The notes beneath the pieces are model-generated. The model was not told the origin of the DNA. It was given only the letters and a program-made list of their open reading frames with translations, and ran no database searches. Source: Candidatus Electrothrix scaldis (GTDB taxonomy: Bacteria > Desulfobacterota > Desulfobulbia > Desulfobulbales > Desulfobulbaceae). From it: DNA of 64,000 nt. Location of the stretch: contig CP138355.1 of assembly GCA_033584155.1 (NCBI GenBank), forward strand, positions 1,054,001 through 1,118,000. Direction: 5' to 3'. Made by a program: the position numbers and the translations under genes. Positions 48,520 to 56,438 of the stretch are shown here, one piece after another. Every line of letters begins with the position of its first letter. The stretch's first letter is position 1.

Positions 48520-49506
48520 ATGATATATAACAAACGCAATGCCCTTGTTCTTCTTGTTTCTCTCCTCCTCTCGGCCTGCTCTGTCTTACCGCCGGTGCAG
48601 CCTCCGAAGACGAAGCTCGTCCTCTATACCCTTCAGGATGAAGAAACCCTCCTCAGCCGCTATGCTCCTGTGTTCGCCATTGAGGATGCCCAGGAGAGCT
48701 ATAACCGGATCGGCACGCCCAGCGCCAAGCTTGGGCCGGGGAAAGAGGAGATCATTTATGTGGATCCAAAGACTCCTACGGTCTATGCCAGGGAGGATCA
48801 GTTCGTGACCAGGAAAGGGCATTACACCAACCTGATCTACCGCATCCATTTTGAGGAGGTGCCAGGTGGTTTCGCTCCCTACTACCTGGGCGCGGGCAAG
48901 AACGTGGGGCTGCTCTTCATCATCACCCTGAATAACGAGAACGAGCCGGTGCTCTACACCTCGGTCCATACCTGCGGCTGTTATCTGGCCTTTGTCCCGA
49001 CCTCGTACACACCGGCGGATGTCCTGCCCAAGGGCTGGAAGAAAGAACGGCAGGATGTCTATTCCGAAAGCCTGCCTGGCCTGCTTGATCACCGAAGTGA
49101 CGCCCCTGAGCAGGACAAGGTGGTGTTCGTCATTCGGGGCGGTAACCATCGGGTCAAGGATATCTGGCTGGCAGATGGTGGCTTCCTGCCTGACTACAAG
49201 AAGGTGACAGCAGATCTCCAGCCCTTTGGTGCCCTGGAGATGCTCCCGTTGGGGGACCTCTGGGCGACCTCCTTCTACGAGACCACCGGACCCAGGAAGG
49301 GCTATGTGAAGGGGAGTTATAAGTCGCGGGAGCGGCTGTACATGAGCTGGTGGGCCTTTGATTGGCAGATAGGGGAGGACAAGAAGCTGGGCAGGAATAC
49401 GTTTGATGGGGTGACCTTCTACACCAGCCTGAAGCCCTGGGCCAGGGAGGCCTCGGACATGCGGGACTTCGTGACCTTTGCGGAGTATTGGGGGTGGGAG
49501 TTCTGA
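48520..49506 (+). CDS. Hypothetical lipoprotein
   Basis: 328 residues from ATG 48520, selected because it places a lipoprotein signal (NALVLLVSLLLSAC, lipobox LLSAC) at the N-terminus; the frame extends upstream to 48457 without support. The mature protein is beta-rich: DQFVTRKGHYTNLIYRIHFE, LLFIITLNNENEPVLYTSVH, TCGCYLAFVPTSY and VVFVIRGGNHRVKDIWLADG, ending in RDFVTFAEYWGWEF. Not recognised. Anchored to the outer or inner membrane by its acylated Cys. The 48287-48519 gap upstream holds no other visible feature. Confidence 0.7.
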   Translation: MIYNKRNALVLLVSLLLSACSVLPPVQPPKTKLVLYTLQDEETLLSRYAPVFAIEDAQESYNRIGTPSAKLGPGKEEIIYVDPKTPTVYAREDQFVTRKGHYTNLIYRIHFEEVPGGFAPYYLGAGKNVGLLFIITLNNENEPVLYTSVHTCGCYLAFVPTSYTPADVLPKGWKKERQDVYSESLPGLLDHRSDAPEQDKVVFVIRGGNHRVKDIWLADGGFLPDYKKVTADLQPFGALEMLPLGDLWATSFYETTGPRKGYVKGSYKSRERLYMSWWAFDWQIGEDKKLGRNTFDGVTFYTSLKPWAREASDMRDFVTFAEYWGWEF

Positions 49507-49523
49507 ACAGGCTGCTACGATAG

Positions 49524-49638
49524 GAGTCAGCATGCTGGTACCTGGGGAGTCAGCATGCTGGTACCCGGCGAGTCAGCATGCTGGTACCTGGCGAGTCAGC
49601 ATGCTGGTACCTGGCGAGTCACCATGCTGGTACCGGGA
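49524..49638. repeat. 23-bp tandem repeat, 5 copies, palindromic core
   Basis: Five direct units of exactly 23 bases start at 49524, 49547, 49570, 49593 and 49616 with the consensus GAGTCAGCATGCTGGTACCT plus GGC. Units 2-4 differ by one or two bases; unit 5 has CACC for CAGC. Each unit contains a perfect 10-bp palindrome CAGCATGCTG and a GGTACC palindrome. There is no spacer between units, so it is not a CRISPR array. It lies between the lipoprotein gene and the 3' end of the STAND gene. Confidence 0.92.
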
Positions 49639-49669
49639 AATGGAGGGACACCACCCGGCGCGTTCCAGA

Positions 49670-49694
49670 GGGGCGACCGGCCAATCGCCCCTAC
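49670..49694. repeat. GTAGGGGC-type palindromic element, copy 5 (variant)
   Basis: GGGGCGACCGGCCAATCGCC followed by CCTAC; inverted arms GGGGCGA/TCGCCCC with a different centre from the other copies. On the minus strand the TAG of its GTAGGGGC end is the stop codon of the STAND gene (49691-49693). Confidence 0.8.
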
Positions 49695-51643
49695 ATTTGC
49701 TGCTTGGCCCGCAGCCGCTTCAGTCCATCGCGCCATCCATCTAATTCAGGATGCCCGATCTGCTCTGCAAGCTCTACGGCCAGGGCAATGTATTCCTCGG
49801 CCTGGGCAAGGTCGCCCATATCTTCAGAGGTGCGGCCGATGTTCCAGCAGGACACGGCTTCTCCGGCCCGGTCGCCCTGCTCGCGTCGGATCGCCAGGGC
49901 TTGTTGATGATACTCCATTGCCTTGTCCGGCTTACCCTGGGTATAATAGATCATGGCGATGTTGTTCAGGGTGGCGCCTTCCCCGATTGTATTCCCGACC
50001 TCCTGCCGGATAGGCAGGCACTGCTCATAATGCCATAAAGCTTCATCGTACTTTTTCTGTCCCCAATAAAGGGTGCCGATATTATTCAGAGTCGCGCCTT
50101 CCCCCTCCCGGTCGCCGACCTCCTGCCGGATGCTCAGGCTCTGCTGATAGGTCTCCAGGGCCTGCTCATACCTGCCCTGTTGCTGGTAGATGTTCGCCAT
50201 GTTCGTCAAGGTCACGCCTTCGTCCTTGCGCTCACCCAGCTCGCGCCAGATGGGCAGGCTTTCCTCAAACCAGGCAAGGGCCTGATCCTTGTCCCCGAGG
50301 TTATCGCAGGTGTAGCCAAGGCTGTTCAGGCACCACGCCTCACCTCGGCGATCTTCAGCCTGTCGGGCCGCAGTCAGGCACATCTCTACAGCAGTCAGCT
50401 TCTCTGTCCACCAGCCCTGCCGATCAAGGTAGATGTACGTTGCCCAGACCAACCCTTTCACCTCCTGCCACAGCTCCCCATCCAAACAAGCCTTTATGAG
50501 CCGCAGGCAATGCGCCCGTTCATCATCCAGCCGGGCATACCCCGCTACACCGGCAGCACTCTGTTCCTCGCACCAGGCAATATAATAGGCAGCCAGCCGC
50601 TCCAGGGCCGCTTTGCTCAGGGCCAGGTGCTTGCGAGCGTAGGTATGGACCAGGGCGTGGCTTATCTTCCAACGTTTGCCCTGCCTTTCCAGGAGGCCGA
50701 AATTAACCAGCAGCCCAAGGGCCTTGCCTGCCCGGCGTTTATTGCCGTCAAGGAGCGCAGCCATTGGCTCACGGGCCAGCGAGTGAAAGGCCAGGCAGCC
50801 TCCAGCACCCAATACAAGCCGAGCATCGTCGCTCATCCTGGTCATGCTGCGCTCCAGGAGCAAGGCTGCGTTCTCGTTCTGATGCTTGCCGCTGCCCAGC
50901 TCCTCAAATGGCGCCTCCTCCAGCCATTCCAGATATTCTGCCGCATCTCCGACTGTACTGTGCAGATACTGCCCGGCAATGCGCAGGGCCAGGGGCCAGC
51001 CGTCCAGCAGCTTGCAGATGCCCTGCACGGTCGTGGCATCCGCGTCCGTGTTGCTGTGCAGCCGGAAGACCTGCTCTGCGGGTTGCTCCTTCAGCGGACT
51101 GACCGGCACCAGCGTGCCACGCGCATCCAGCCGATCCCTGGTGGTGATCAGCACCCCGCAACCACCGCAGGAGCGGAACACGGCAGTCAGGTCATCGGCC
51201 TCCTCGGCCCCGTCCAGGATGATCAGCGCGCGCTTGTTGCTCAGCAGGCGGAAAGCCGCTGCCGGGCCGGTCTCCGGGGGATCATCCGTATAGCTGTAGA
51301 CCAGGTGATCAAAGGCCGGGTCAACAGCCGCTTGACCATAGAAGGAGTAGAAGATAATGCCGTCCGGAAAGGAGGCAGGGGGCTTGTCCTCAGGGGCCAG
51401 CTTCCAGGCGGCCTCAACAGCCAGGGCCGTCTTACCCATGCCGCCGGGACCGCACAGGGTGACGGCCTTACCCGGCTGGAGCATGGGCAGCAGATCCTCA
51501 AGCATGTCATCCCGGCCTTTAAAGTGCTCGGCCCGTGGCGGCCGCTGGAGCGGGATGCCCTGGGCAGTGCGGGCGTAGTTATGGAAATGGATACCACCCT
51601 CTACATGGGCATGGTTACCATCTATGCCGGTTTGTTGGTTCAT
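49691..51643 (-). CDS. STAND NTPase: short N-terminal motif, NB-ARC, TPR repeats (NLR-like)
   Basis: 650 residues. Residues 1-22 are a short Gly/Asn/His-rich segment whose core GNHAHVEGGIHFHN (9-22) is shared with the C-terminus of the upstream gene product. The NB-ARC ATPase follows: Walker A GPGGMGKTA at 65-73, Walker B ALIILDGAEEADD near 138-150, VLITTRDRLDARG as sensor 1 and DGWPLALRIAG as the GxP motif. A winged-helix region (LLVNFGLLERQGKRWKISHA) follows. Residues about 430-635 hold at least five TPRs with EGATLNNIG signatures. This is the NLR architecture: C-terminal repeats sense, NB-ARC oligomerises, the N-terminus signals. GAGGGAAGG precedes the ATG. The stop codon comes from a palindromic element. 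The effector gene lies 53 bases upstream. Confidence 0.9.
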   Translation of the reverse strand: MNQQTGIDGNHAHVEGGIHFHNYARTAQGIPLQRPPRAEHFKGRDDMLEDLLPMLQPGKAVTLCGPGGMGKTALAVEAAWKLAPEDKPPASFPDGIIFYSFYGQAAVDPAFDHLVYSYTDDPPETGPAAAFRLLSNKRALIILDGAEEADDLTAVFRSCGGCGVLITTRDRLDARGTLVPVSPLKEQPAEQVFRLHSNTDADATTVQGICKLLDGWPLALRIAGQYLHSTVGDAAEYLEWLEEAPFEELGSGKHQNENAALLLERSMTRMSDDARLVLGAGGCLAFHSLAREPMAALLDGNKRRAGKALGLLVNFGLLERQGKRWKISHALVHTYARKHLALSKAALERLAAYYIAWCEEQSAAGVAGYARLDDERAHCLRLIKACLDGELWQEVKGLVWATYIYLDRQGWWTEKLTAVEMCLTAARQAEDRRGEAWCLNSLGYTCDNLGDKDQALAWFEESLPIWRELGERKDEGVTLTNMANIYQQQGRYEQALETYQQSLSIRQEVGDREGEGATLNNIGTLYWGQKKYDEALWHYEQCLPIRQEVGNTIGEGATLNNIAMIYYTQGKPDKAMEYHQQALAIRREQGDRAGEAVSCWNIGRTSEDMGDLAQAEEYIALAVELAEQIGHPELDGWRDGLKRLRAKQQM

Positions 51644-51696
51644 AGCCTTCCCTCGTAAGGATACGGCGCGCTGTGTCCCTACAGCTCTCTGTTTGC

Positions 51697-52026
51697 TTAT
51701 TTGTTGTTGAAATGAATGCCGCCCTTTACCTTGGCATTGTCACCCTGCACACCGATCTGCGCATCACGCACGTTCTCCTGCTTAGCAATAGCCCCGTCGC
51801 CCTGGGCTATATTCTGGTCACCAGTCCCGCTGTGCGTAAAGGTATTACTGACCGGTGGAGCAGAATCTTTACCAAACAGCGGGGCAAACAGCTTGGTGAT
51901 GAGAAAGTACAGGGCCGCAAGCCCGGTCAGTCCGGCACCGCTCCAGGTCACCTCGGGGTGATCCCACAACCATTGCCCTGTGTCCGCAATCCATTGCCCA
52001 ATCTGCCCAAGTAGTTCCAGTTTCAT
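51697..52026 (-). CDS. Small membrane protein with C-terminal motif shared with the STAND NTPase
   Basis: 109 residues from ATG 52026, where AAGGGGGG provides a ribosome binding site; the frame extends to 52149 without support. Residues 1-28 are amphipathic (LELLGQIGQWIADTGQWLW). Residues about 29-48 form a membrane helix (WSGAGLTGLAALYFLITKLF). Residues 60-108 are a Gly/Asn/Gln-rich beta-type tail, SGTGDQNIAQGDGAIAKQ then IGVQGDNAKVKGGIHFNN, with loose internal repeats like a beta-solenoid. The last 14 residues (95-108) match residues 9-22 of the downstream STAND protein at 9 of 14 positions. This suggests an effector that inserts into the membrane when its tail is templated by the STAND oligomer. 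Family not recognised; function inferred. Confidence 0.7.
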   Translation of the reverse strand: MKLELLGQIGQWIADTGQWLWDHPEVTWSGAGLTGLAALYFLITKLFAPLFGKDSAPPVSNTFTHSGTGDQNIAQGDGAIAKQENVRDAQIGVQGDNAKVKGGIHFNNK

Positions 52027-52352
52027 CAATCCCCCCTTGCGTTGTTCCGGTCGCCGTCCTTGCTCTTGAATCGGTTGTTCATAGTATCCCCTATGTGTAC
52101 GGGCACGGTGCAGCTGCCCCTCCGCAGAATGATTCATCATTATCCCCATGAGATACCCTATTGCGCCGGAAAGGGCAAGGAGGAAGCAGGCGGCTCAGGT
52201 GCTGCAACCGGCCTGTTATGGGTTGCGGCAAGTGCTTGTTGACAGAACGAATTCATTCCTGTTACTAATAGCTGTGAAGCTCTTACTCCCTGAACCCTGT
52301 CTGCTGAGAGGGCAAGCCATCCTGCTTATCCTCACAGTACTACGGTGACGCA
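52027..52352. other. Divergent control region with putative promoter for the USP-permease pair
   Basis: 326 bases between the minus-strand STAND pair and the plus-strand USP gene. TTGACA at 52239-52244 and TACTAA at 52263-52268 (18 bases apart) form a plausible plus-strand sigma70 promoter. I see no gene here; the minus-strand frame to 52149 is an upstream extension without start support. Confidence 0.45.
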
Positions 52353-53204
52353 ATGACCCAAATCGATCAATTTGAAAGTGTCTTCCGGGCAGCGGCCCAC
52401 GATACCTTTGCCTACGAGGCCGTGGCCTTTCCTCGTGTGCTCTTTGTCACAGATGCGGACACCGCCCGGAGCCAGTCCTTTATCCGGCACACCCTGGACT
52501 ATGCAGCCAATCTCAGCACGGCAAAGGTCGAGCTGGTGCATGGTGAGGAGTTCCGTACCACCGAAGAGTTGCTGGGCAAGGTGGATGCCCAGCAGCCGGA
52601 CCTGATCTGCACCTATCGGAATCTGCACAGCAGGGCCTGGCAATACCGGCACAGCCTGGGAGAGCACCTGGATGTGCTGCTCCAGCGAACCGCTGCGCCG
52701 GTCCTGGTCATGCCGCACCCGGAAGCCGGCTTTGCCAATGCCGATGTCCTCCGGGAGATCAAGATTGTCATGGCCATGACGGATCAGCTGGCAAATAACC
52801 ATGCGTTGGTCAACCATGCAGTCAGTTTCGCGGCAACATACGGAGAGCTCTACCTGACCCATATCGAGGACAAGGCCGTCTTTGAGCGCTACATCAATGC
52901 CATCTCCAAGATTCCGTCCATTGATACCGATGATGCGCGCAAGCGGATAGCGGAGCAGCTGCTCCAGGACCCCATTCATTACACCAGCTCCTGCCAGGAA
53001 GTCCTGGAGGCGCAGGGGCTGTCCCTCAAGGTTCGTCCTCTGGTGAGCTTCGGGCATCACCTGACCGAATACCGGCAGGCCGTGGAGTCGCACGCGGTCA
53101 ACCTGCTGGTCATGAATACCAAGGATAATGAGCAGCTGGCCATGCATGGGCTGGCCTATCCCCTGGCGGTTGAACTCCGCCAACTTCCTCTGCTGATGCT
53201 GTAA
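52353..53204 (+). CDS. Universal stress protein family protein (tandem)
   Basis: 283 residues in two USP-like halves: VAFPRVLFVTDADTARSQSF, LSTAKVELVHGEEF and APVLVMPHPE in the first, and IKIVMAMTDQLANNHALVNH, YGELYLTHIED and VNLLVMNTKDNEQLAMHGL in the second. The ATP-binding Gly loop near each end is only partly conserved. USP domains often regulate a partner transporter. Here the permease gene starts 2 bases after the stop, so the pair is one translational unit and the USP probably controls the transporter. Confidence 0.85.
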   Translation: MTQIDQFESVFRAAAHDTFAYEAVAFPRVLFVTDADTARSQSFIRHTLDYAANLSTAKVELVHGEEFRTTEELLGKVDAQQPDLICTYRNLHSRAWQYRHSLGEHLDVLLQRTAAPVLVMPHPEAGFANADVLREIKIVMAMTDQLANNHALVNHAVSFAATYGELYLTHIEDKAVFERYINAISKIPSIDTDDARKRIAEQLLQDPIHYTSSCQEVLEAQGLSLKVRPLVSFGHHLTEYRQAVESHAVNLLVMNTKDNEQLAMHGLAYPLAVELRQLPLLML

Positions 53205-53206
53205 TC

Positions 53207-54583
53207 ATGGAACATGTCCTTACCCATGCCTCCCATGGCACGACGCTCTTCTTTACCGGTGTACTCGTCCTGCTGATAGCCTCTCTGGCCCTGGAAGAAA
53301 AGATCCATGCCAAGAAGTCCCTGATCGTTGGCCTCTTTGCTGCGGCCCTCCTCTTTCTGGACGGGGCACTGGGCCTGCTGCCCTTCGGCCCCATCACCCT
53401 GCCCGATGGGCATACGATGAACATGCCGGTGTATATAGAGTCCATTGACTGGGGCGTGATCGCCATCATTATCGGCTCCAGTATCTTTGTCGATGTGACC
53501 TCGCGCTCCGGCCTCTTTACCTGGATTGCTATCAAGCTCACCAAGCTCTCCTGCGGTGATCCCCTCAAGCTGCTCTGGTACTACGGCCTGATGACCGTGG
53601 TGTTCTCCGCCGTGCTCAACAACGTGACCGCCATGATCATTGTCGGTTCCCTGTCCGCCGTCTCCCTGAAACGGCTCCAGCGGGAAGAGCAGTTGCTGGG
53701 CTTTCTCCTGATTGAGGGCCTGCTCACCAATATCGGCGGTCTGCTCACCCTGATCAGCTCGGTGCCCAATATCATTATCGGCACTACCGCCGGTATCAGC
53801 TTTATGACCTTTTTCCTCAAGGCCAGTCCCTACGTGCTCGTGGCCACCTGTGCCACCATCTGGCTGGGTGCCCGTCTCTTCAGGATCAGGAAGCTGAGCG
53901 ATGCCGAGGAGATCGCCGCTGCCAAGCAGCATGTTGCCGGGTTCGATGAGAACGACGGCATTGAGAGCCGAGGTTTCTTCTGGTTCGGTGCGATTATGCT
54001 GGTCGCGTTTATCCTGGTTATCGCCACCACTTCTGTTCTGCCGGTGGTCAGCAGCCTGGGCATGGGCTACGTGGCCCTGACCTTTGCCCTGATTATGCTG
54101 ATCCGCTTCAAGCATGAGGTGGAGCAATTCTATAAGGCGGTGGACTGGGACCTGATCGGCTTTTTCATGGCCCTGTTCGTGGTGATCCACATGCTGGAAT
54201 ACGCAGGGGTGCTGGAGCTGATAGGGCAGGGGATCACCCGGATCATCGGTGAGGAAGAAAGCCGTTTCGGGGTCGGGGCGCTGCTCTTCTCTTCTGCGGC
54301 CTTCAGCAGTGTGACGGATAATATCCCGCTGGCCGCCATGCTCGGCAAGATCCTCGCTGCCCAGGGAACCGCAGCTGACTCACCGCTCTGGTGGTCGGTG
54401 ATCTTCGGGGCCAACCTGGGCGGCAACCTGACGCCCATCGGCAGTGCCTCAACCCTGGTTGCGGTCACCATTATTCATAAGCATGGGCTCAAGCTGTCCT
54501 TTGGCGGCTTTGTCCGCAAGGCCTTGCCCTTTGCGGCTCTGCATATCGCCCTTGCTACGGTCTATGTGCTGGTGTTTTTTTAA
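53207..54583 (+). CDS. Anion/dicarboxylate or arsenite-type permease (ArsB/CitM, SLC13-like)
   Basis: 458 residues, about 11 membrane helices. Two inverted halves carry family motifs: VFSAVLNNVTAMIIVG with GLLTLISSVPNIIIG in the first, and SSVTDNIPLAAMLGKIL with GANLGGNLTPIGSASTLVAV in the second. This is the Citrate_transporter/ArsB/NhaD superfamily; the substrate may be an anion, dicarboxylate or sodium/proton, and sequence alone does not decide. It follows the USP gene at once. Confidence 0.88.
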   Translation: MEHVLTHASHGTTLFFTGVLVLLIASLALEEKIHAKKSLIVGLFAAALLFLDGALGLLPFGPITLPDGHTMNMPVYIESIDWGVIAIIIGSSIFVDVTSRSGLFTWIAIKLTKLSCGDPLKLLWYYGLMTVVFSAVLNNVTAMIIVGSLSAVSLKRLQREEQLLGFLLIEGLLTNIGGLLTLISSVPNIIIGTTAGISFMTFFLKASPYVLVATCATIWLGARLFRIRKLSDAEEIAAAKQHVAGFDENDGIESRGFFWFGAIMLVAFILVIATTSVLPVVSSLGMGYVALTFALIMLIRFKHEVEQFYKAVDWDLIGFFMALFVVIHMLEYAGVLELIGQGITRIIGEEESRFGVGALLFSSAAFSSVTDNIPLAAMLGKILAAQGTAADSPLWWSVIFGANLGGNLTPIGSASTLVAVTIIHKHGLKLSFGGFVRKALPFAALHIALATVYVLVFF

Positions 54584-54608
54584 GCCGAAACAAGAACAGA
54601 AACCTGCC

Positions 54609-54634
54609 GGGCAGGCACAGGGGCCTGCCCCTAC
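54609..54634. repeat. GTAGGGGC-type palindromic element, copy 6
   Basis: GGGCAGGCACAGGGGCCTGC plus CCCTAC, an exact inverted copy of the 37918-37943 element. It lies 25 bases after the permease gene and could also act as a transcript-end hairpin. Confidence 0.85.
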
Positions 54635-54663
54635 CAAGATGTTATTACGTAGAATCAACACAA

Positions 54664-55590
54664 ATGAACAGTAAACTCCTTCAAAGCATCCTTGGCAAGA
54701 AACAGGCCCTTGATCGCAAGCGCCCGCTTCCTTCGGCTGTTCTCAGGAAACTCGAAGAGGAGTTTGCTCTCGCATGGACCTATAACTCAAACGCGATAGA
54801 GGGAAATACACTCACCCTCCAGGAAACAGAAATAGTCCTCAACAGCGGGGTGACCATTGGCGGCAAAACCGTTAACGAGCATTTTGAGGTTATCAATCAC
54901 AAGAACGGTATCGACTTTGTCAAATCCTTGGTCGCTAAGAAAGAAGCTCTGACCGAGGACACGGTCAAACAACTGCACGCACTCATCCTGCAATCCATTG
55001 ACGACACAGAGGCGGGTGATTATCGACGACAAAATGTCCGCATCCTCGGTGCCCGGCATATTCCCCCGCAGTCCCTGAAAGTTCCTCGCCTGATGAGTGA
55101 ATTCATTGCCTGGTTTCATGAAAATGAATACATCCTCTCGCCACCGGAACTTGCCGCAGAGATTCACTACAGGCTGGTCATGATTCATCCTTTCATTGAC
55201 GGCAATGGACGAGTTGCCCGGCTGTTGATGAATCTTATCCTGATGAAACACGGGTATCCTCCAGCCATCATCCTCAAGGTCGATAGAAAGAGGTATTATC
55301 GGGTCTTAAACGAAGCTAATCTCGGTTCGCCCGAACCCTATGAAGACTTTATCGGCAGAGCAATAGAACGGTCCTTGATGCTTTATCTCAGCACTATTGA
55401 ACCGGACCAGAAAGAAGACAGGATGTTCATCTCTCTGAAGGAAGCGGCTGAACACTGCGATTACTCTCCAGAATACCTGTCTCTGCTCGCCAGAAAAGGA
55501 AGGATCGCAGCCGTAAAGATGGATAATAAAACATGGATGACCACGAGAGAGGCAATAGAAGAATATGTGCAACGCATGAAACGAGATTGA
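54664..55590 (+). CDS. Class II Fic protein with C-terminal helix-turn-helix
   Basis: 308 residues. The Fic active site HPFIDGNGR is at 175-183 with catalytic His175, complete. The inhibitory helix motif S-x-x-x-E-G is at 42-47 (SNAIEG), N-terminal to the Fic core, which makes it class II and self-inhibited. The Fic domain transfers AMP to target hydroxyls or removes it. The C-terminal ~50 residues ([34 protein letters not shown]) resemble an excisionase/MerR-type DNA-binding helix-turn-helix. Widespread stand-alone Fic proteins of this layout have unknown targets. No antitoxin gene is adjacent. Confidence 0.93.
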   Translation: MNSKLLQSILGKKQALDRKRPLPSAVLRKLEEEFALAWTYNSNAIEGNTLTLQETEIVLNSGVTIGGKTVNEHFEVINHKNGIDFVKSLVAKKEALTEDTVKQLHALILQSIDDTEAGDYRRQNVRILGARHIPPQSLKVPRLMSEFIAWFHENEYILSPPELAAEIHYRLVMIHPFIDGNGRVARLLMNLILMKHGYPPAIILKVDRKRYYRVLNEANLGSPEPYEDFIGRAIERSLMLYLSTIEPDQKEDRMFISLKEAAEHCDYSPEYLSLLARKGRIAAVKMDNKTWMTTREAIEEYVQRMKRD

Positions 55591-55681
55591 TATTTCCTGG
55601 AAACAATCTTCTTCAGAACCTGGACGAATGCAATCCTGGAAAGTATTTTCAGAAACAGATAATTTTGGCAAAGCCCGATTT

Positions 55682-55951
55682 ATGAGTCAAGAACAACCTA
55701 ATGAACCTAATGAACAACCCAATGACCCTTTACACGGCGTGACTTTAAAGGACATCGTTAACTTCCTTGTTGATTGCTACGGCTGGGAAAAACTGGGAGA
55801 CTGGACAAGGATACGATGTTTTGTTAATAATCCCACTGTGAACTCCAGCCTTAAATTCCTCCGAAAAACACCTTGGGCAAGGACAAAGGTAGAAAATCTC
55901 TACCTTGTCACGAAAAGAAATCAACAAAATAAGCTGAAAAGGGGAGGGTGA
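55682..55951 (+). CDS. VF530-family DNA-binding protein
   Basis: 89 residues from ATG 55682; the frame runs up to 55628 but the conserved domain begins within this version. Following an Asn/Pro-rich leader, [20 protein letters not shown], then [21 protein letters not shown] and [12 protein letters not shown] are the VF530 (DUF2132) signature, a small fold reported to bind DNA. It ends 1 base before the thioredoxin-fold gene and probably shares its operon. Confidence 0.9.
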   Translation: MSQEQPNEPNEQPNDPLHGVTLKDIVNFLVDCYGWEKLGDWTRIRCFVNNPTVNSSLKFLRKTPWARTKVENLYLVTKRNQQNKLKRGG

Positions 55952-55952
55952 C

Positions 55953-56438
55953 ATGGACGCAGCAACTCAACGATTCATCCGCATCGGCACGGCCAGTATC
56001 GGACTCATCGGCCTGGACATCGCCCTGAATACCATCGCCCGGAAAGAGGTGAACGAAACCGAGGCTGTGGATTTCCTCTTTAGCGAGATCAGCCGCCAGA
56101 ACTATATTCCACCCGGTAATACTGAGAAATACAAAGAGGCCCTTCTGAAGGCCTATCGTAAGCATTGCAATATTTCCACCGAGGAGGAAGGCTTAGTTAT
56201 CCGTATTTTCGGAACCGGCTGTGTCACGTGTAACAGCCTCCAGATTCTGGTGATCGAAATCCTTGATCGTCTGAAACTAGCCGCAGATATCGAGCAAATT
56301 CATGATCCCGACGAGATCGGTCGGGCAGGAGTCACCATGACACCGGCCCTGATGATCAACGGAACCCTTAAAAGCACTGGCCTCATGCCCACCCCGGCCC
56401 AGGTCGAACAATGGATACAGGGAGCAAATAATGTCTGA
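55953..56438 (+). CDS. Thioredoxin-fold protein with N-terminal helical domain
   Basis: 161 residues. The N-terminal ~85 residues are helical (FIRIGTASIGLIGLDIALN; KYKEALLKAYRKHCNIS). The C-terminal part is a thioredoxin-3-type redox domain with VIRIFGTGCVTCNSLQILV, a CxxC site (Cys-Val-Thr-Cys), and MTPALMINGTLKSTG containing the cis-Pro. Such proteins are often encoded near permeases or metalloid genes and handle thiol-disulfide exchange. The end overlaps the MscS gene by 8 bases. Confidence 0.88.
   Translation: MDAATQRFIRIGTASIGLIGLDIALNTIARKEVNETEAVDFLFSEISRQNYIPPGNTEKYKEALLKAYRKHCNISTEEEGLVIRIFGTGCVTCNSLQILVIEILDRLKLAADIEQIHDPDEIGRAGVTMTPALMINGTLKSTGLMPTPAQVEQWIQGANNV

Noticed and set aside
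49524-49638. Short CRISPR array
   Set aside because: The repeats abut without spacers and there are no cas genes.
50180-51658. 492-residue plus-strand frame
   Set aside because: Antisense of the STAND gene; no recognisable domain.
53156-54190. 344-residue minus-strand frame
   Set aside because: Antisense of the permease, composed of His/Gln/Gly-rich low-complexity sequence.
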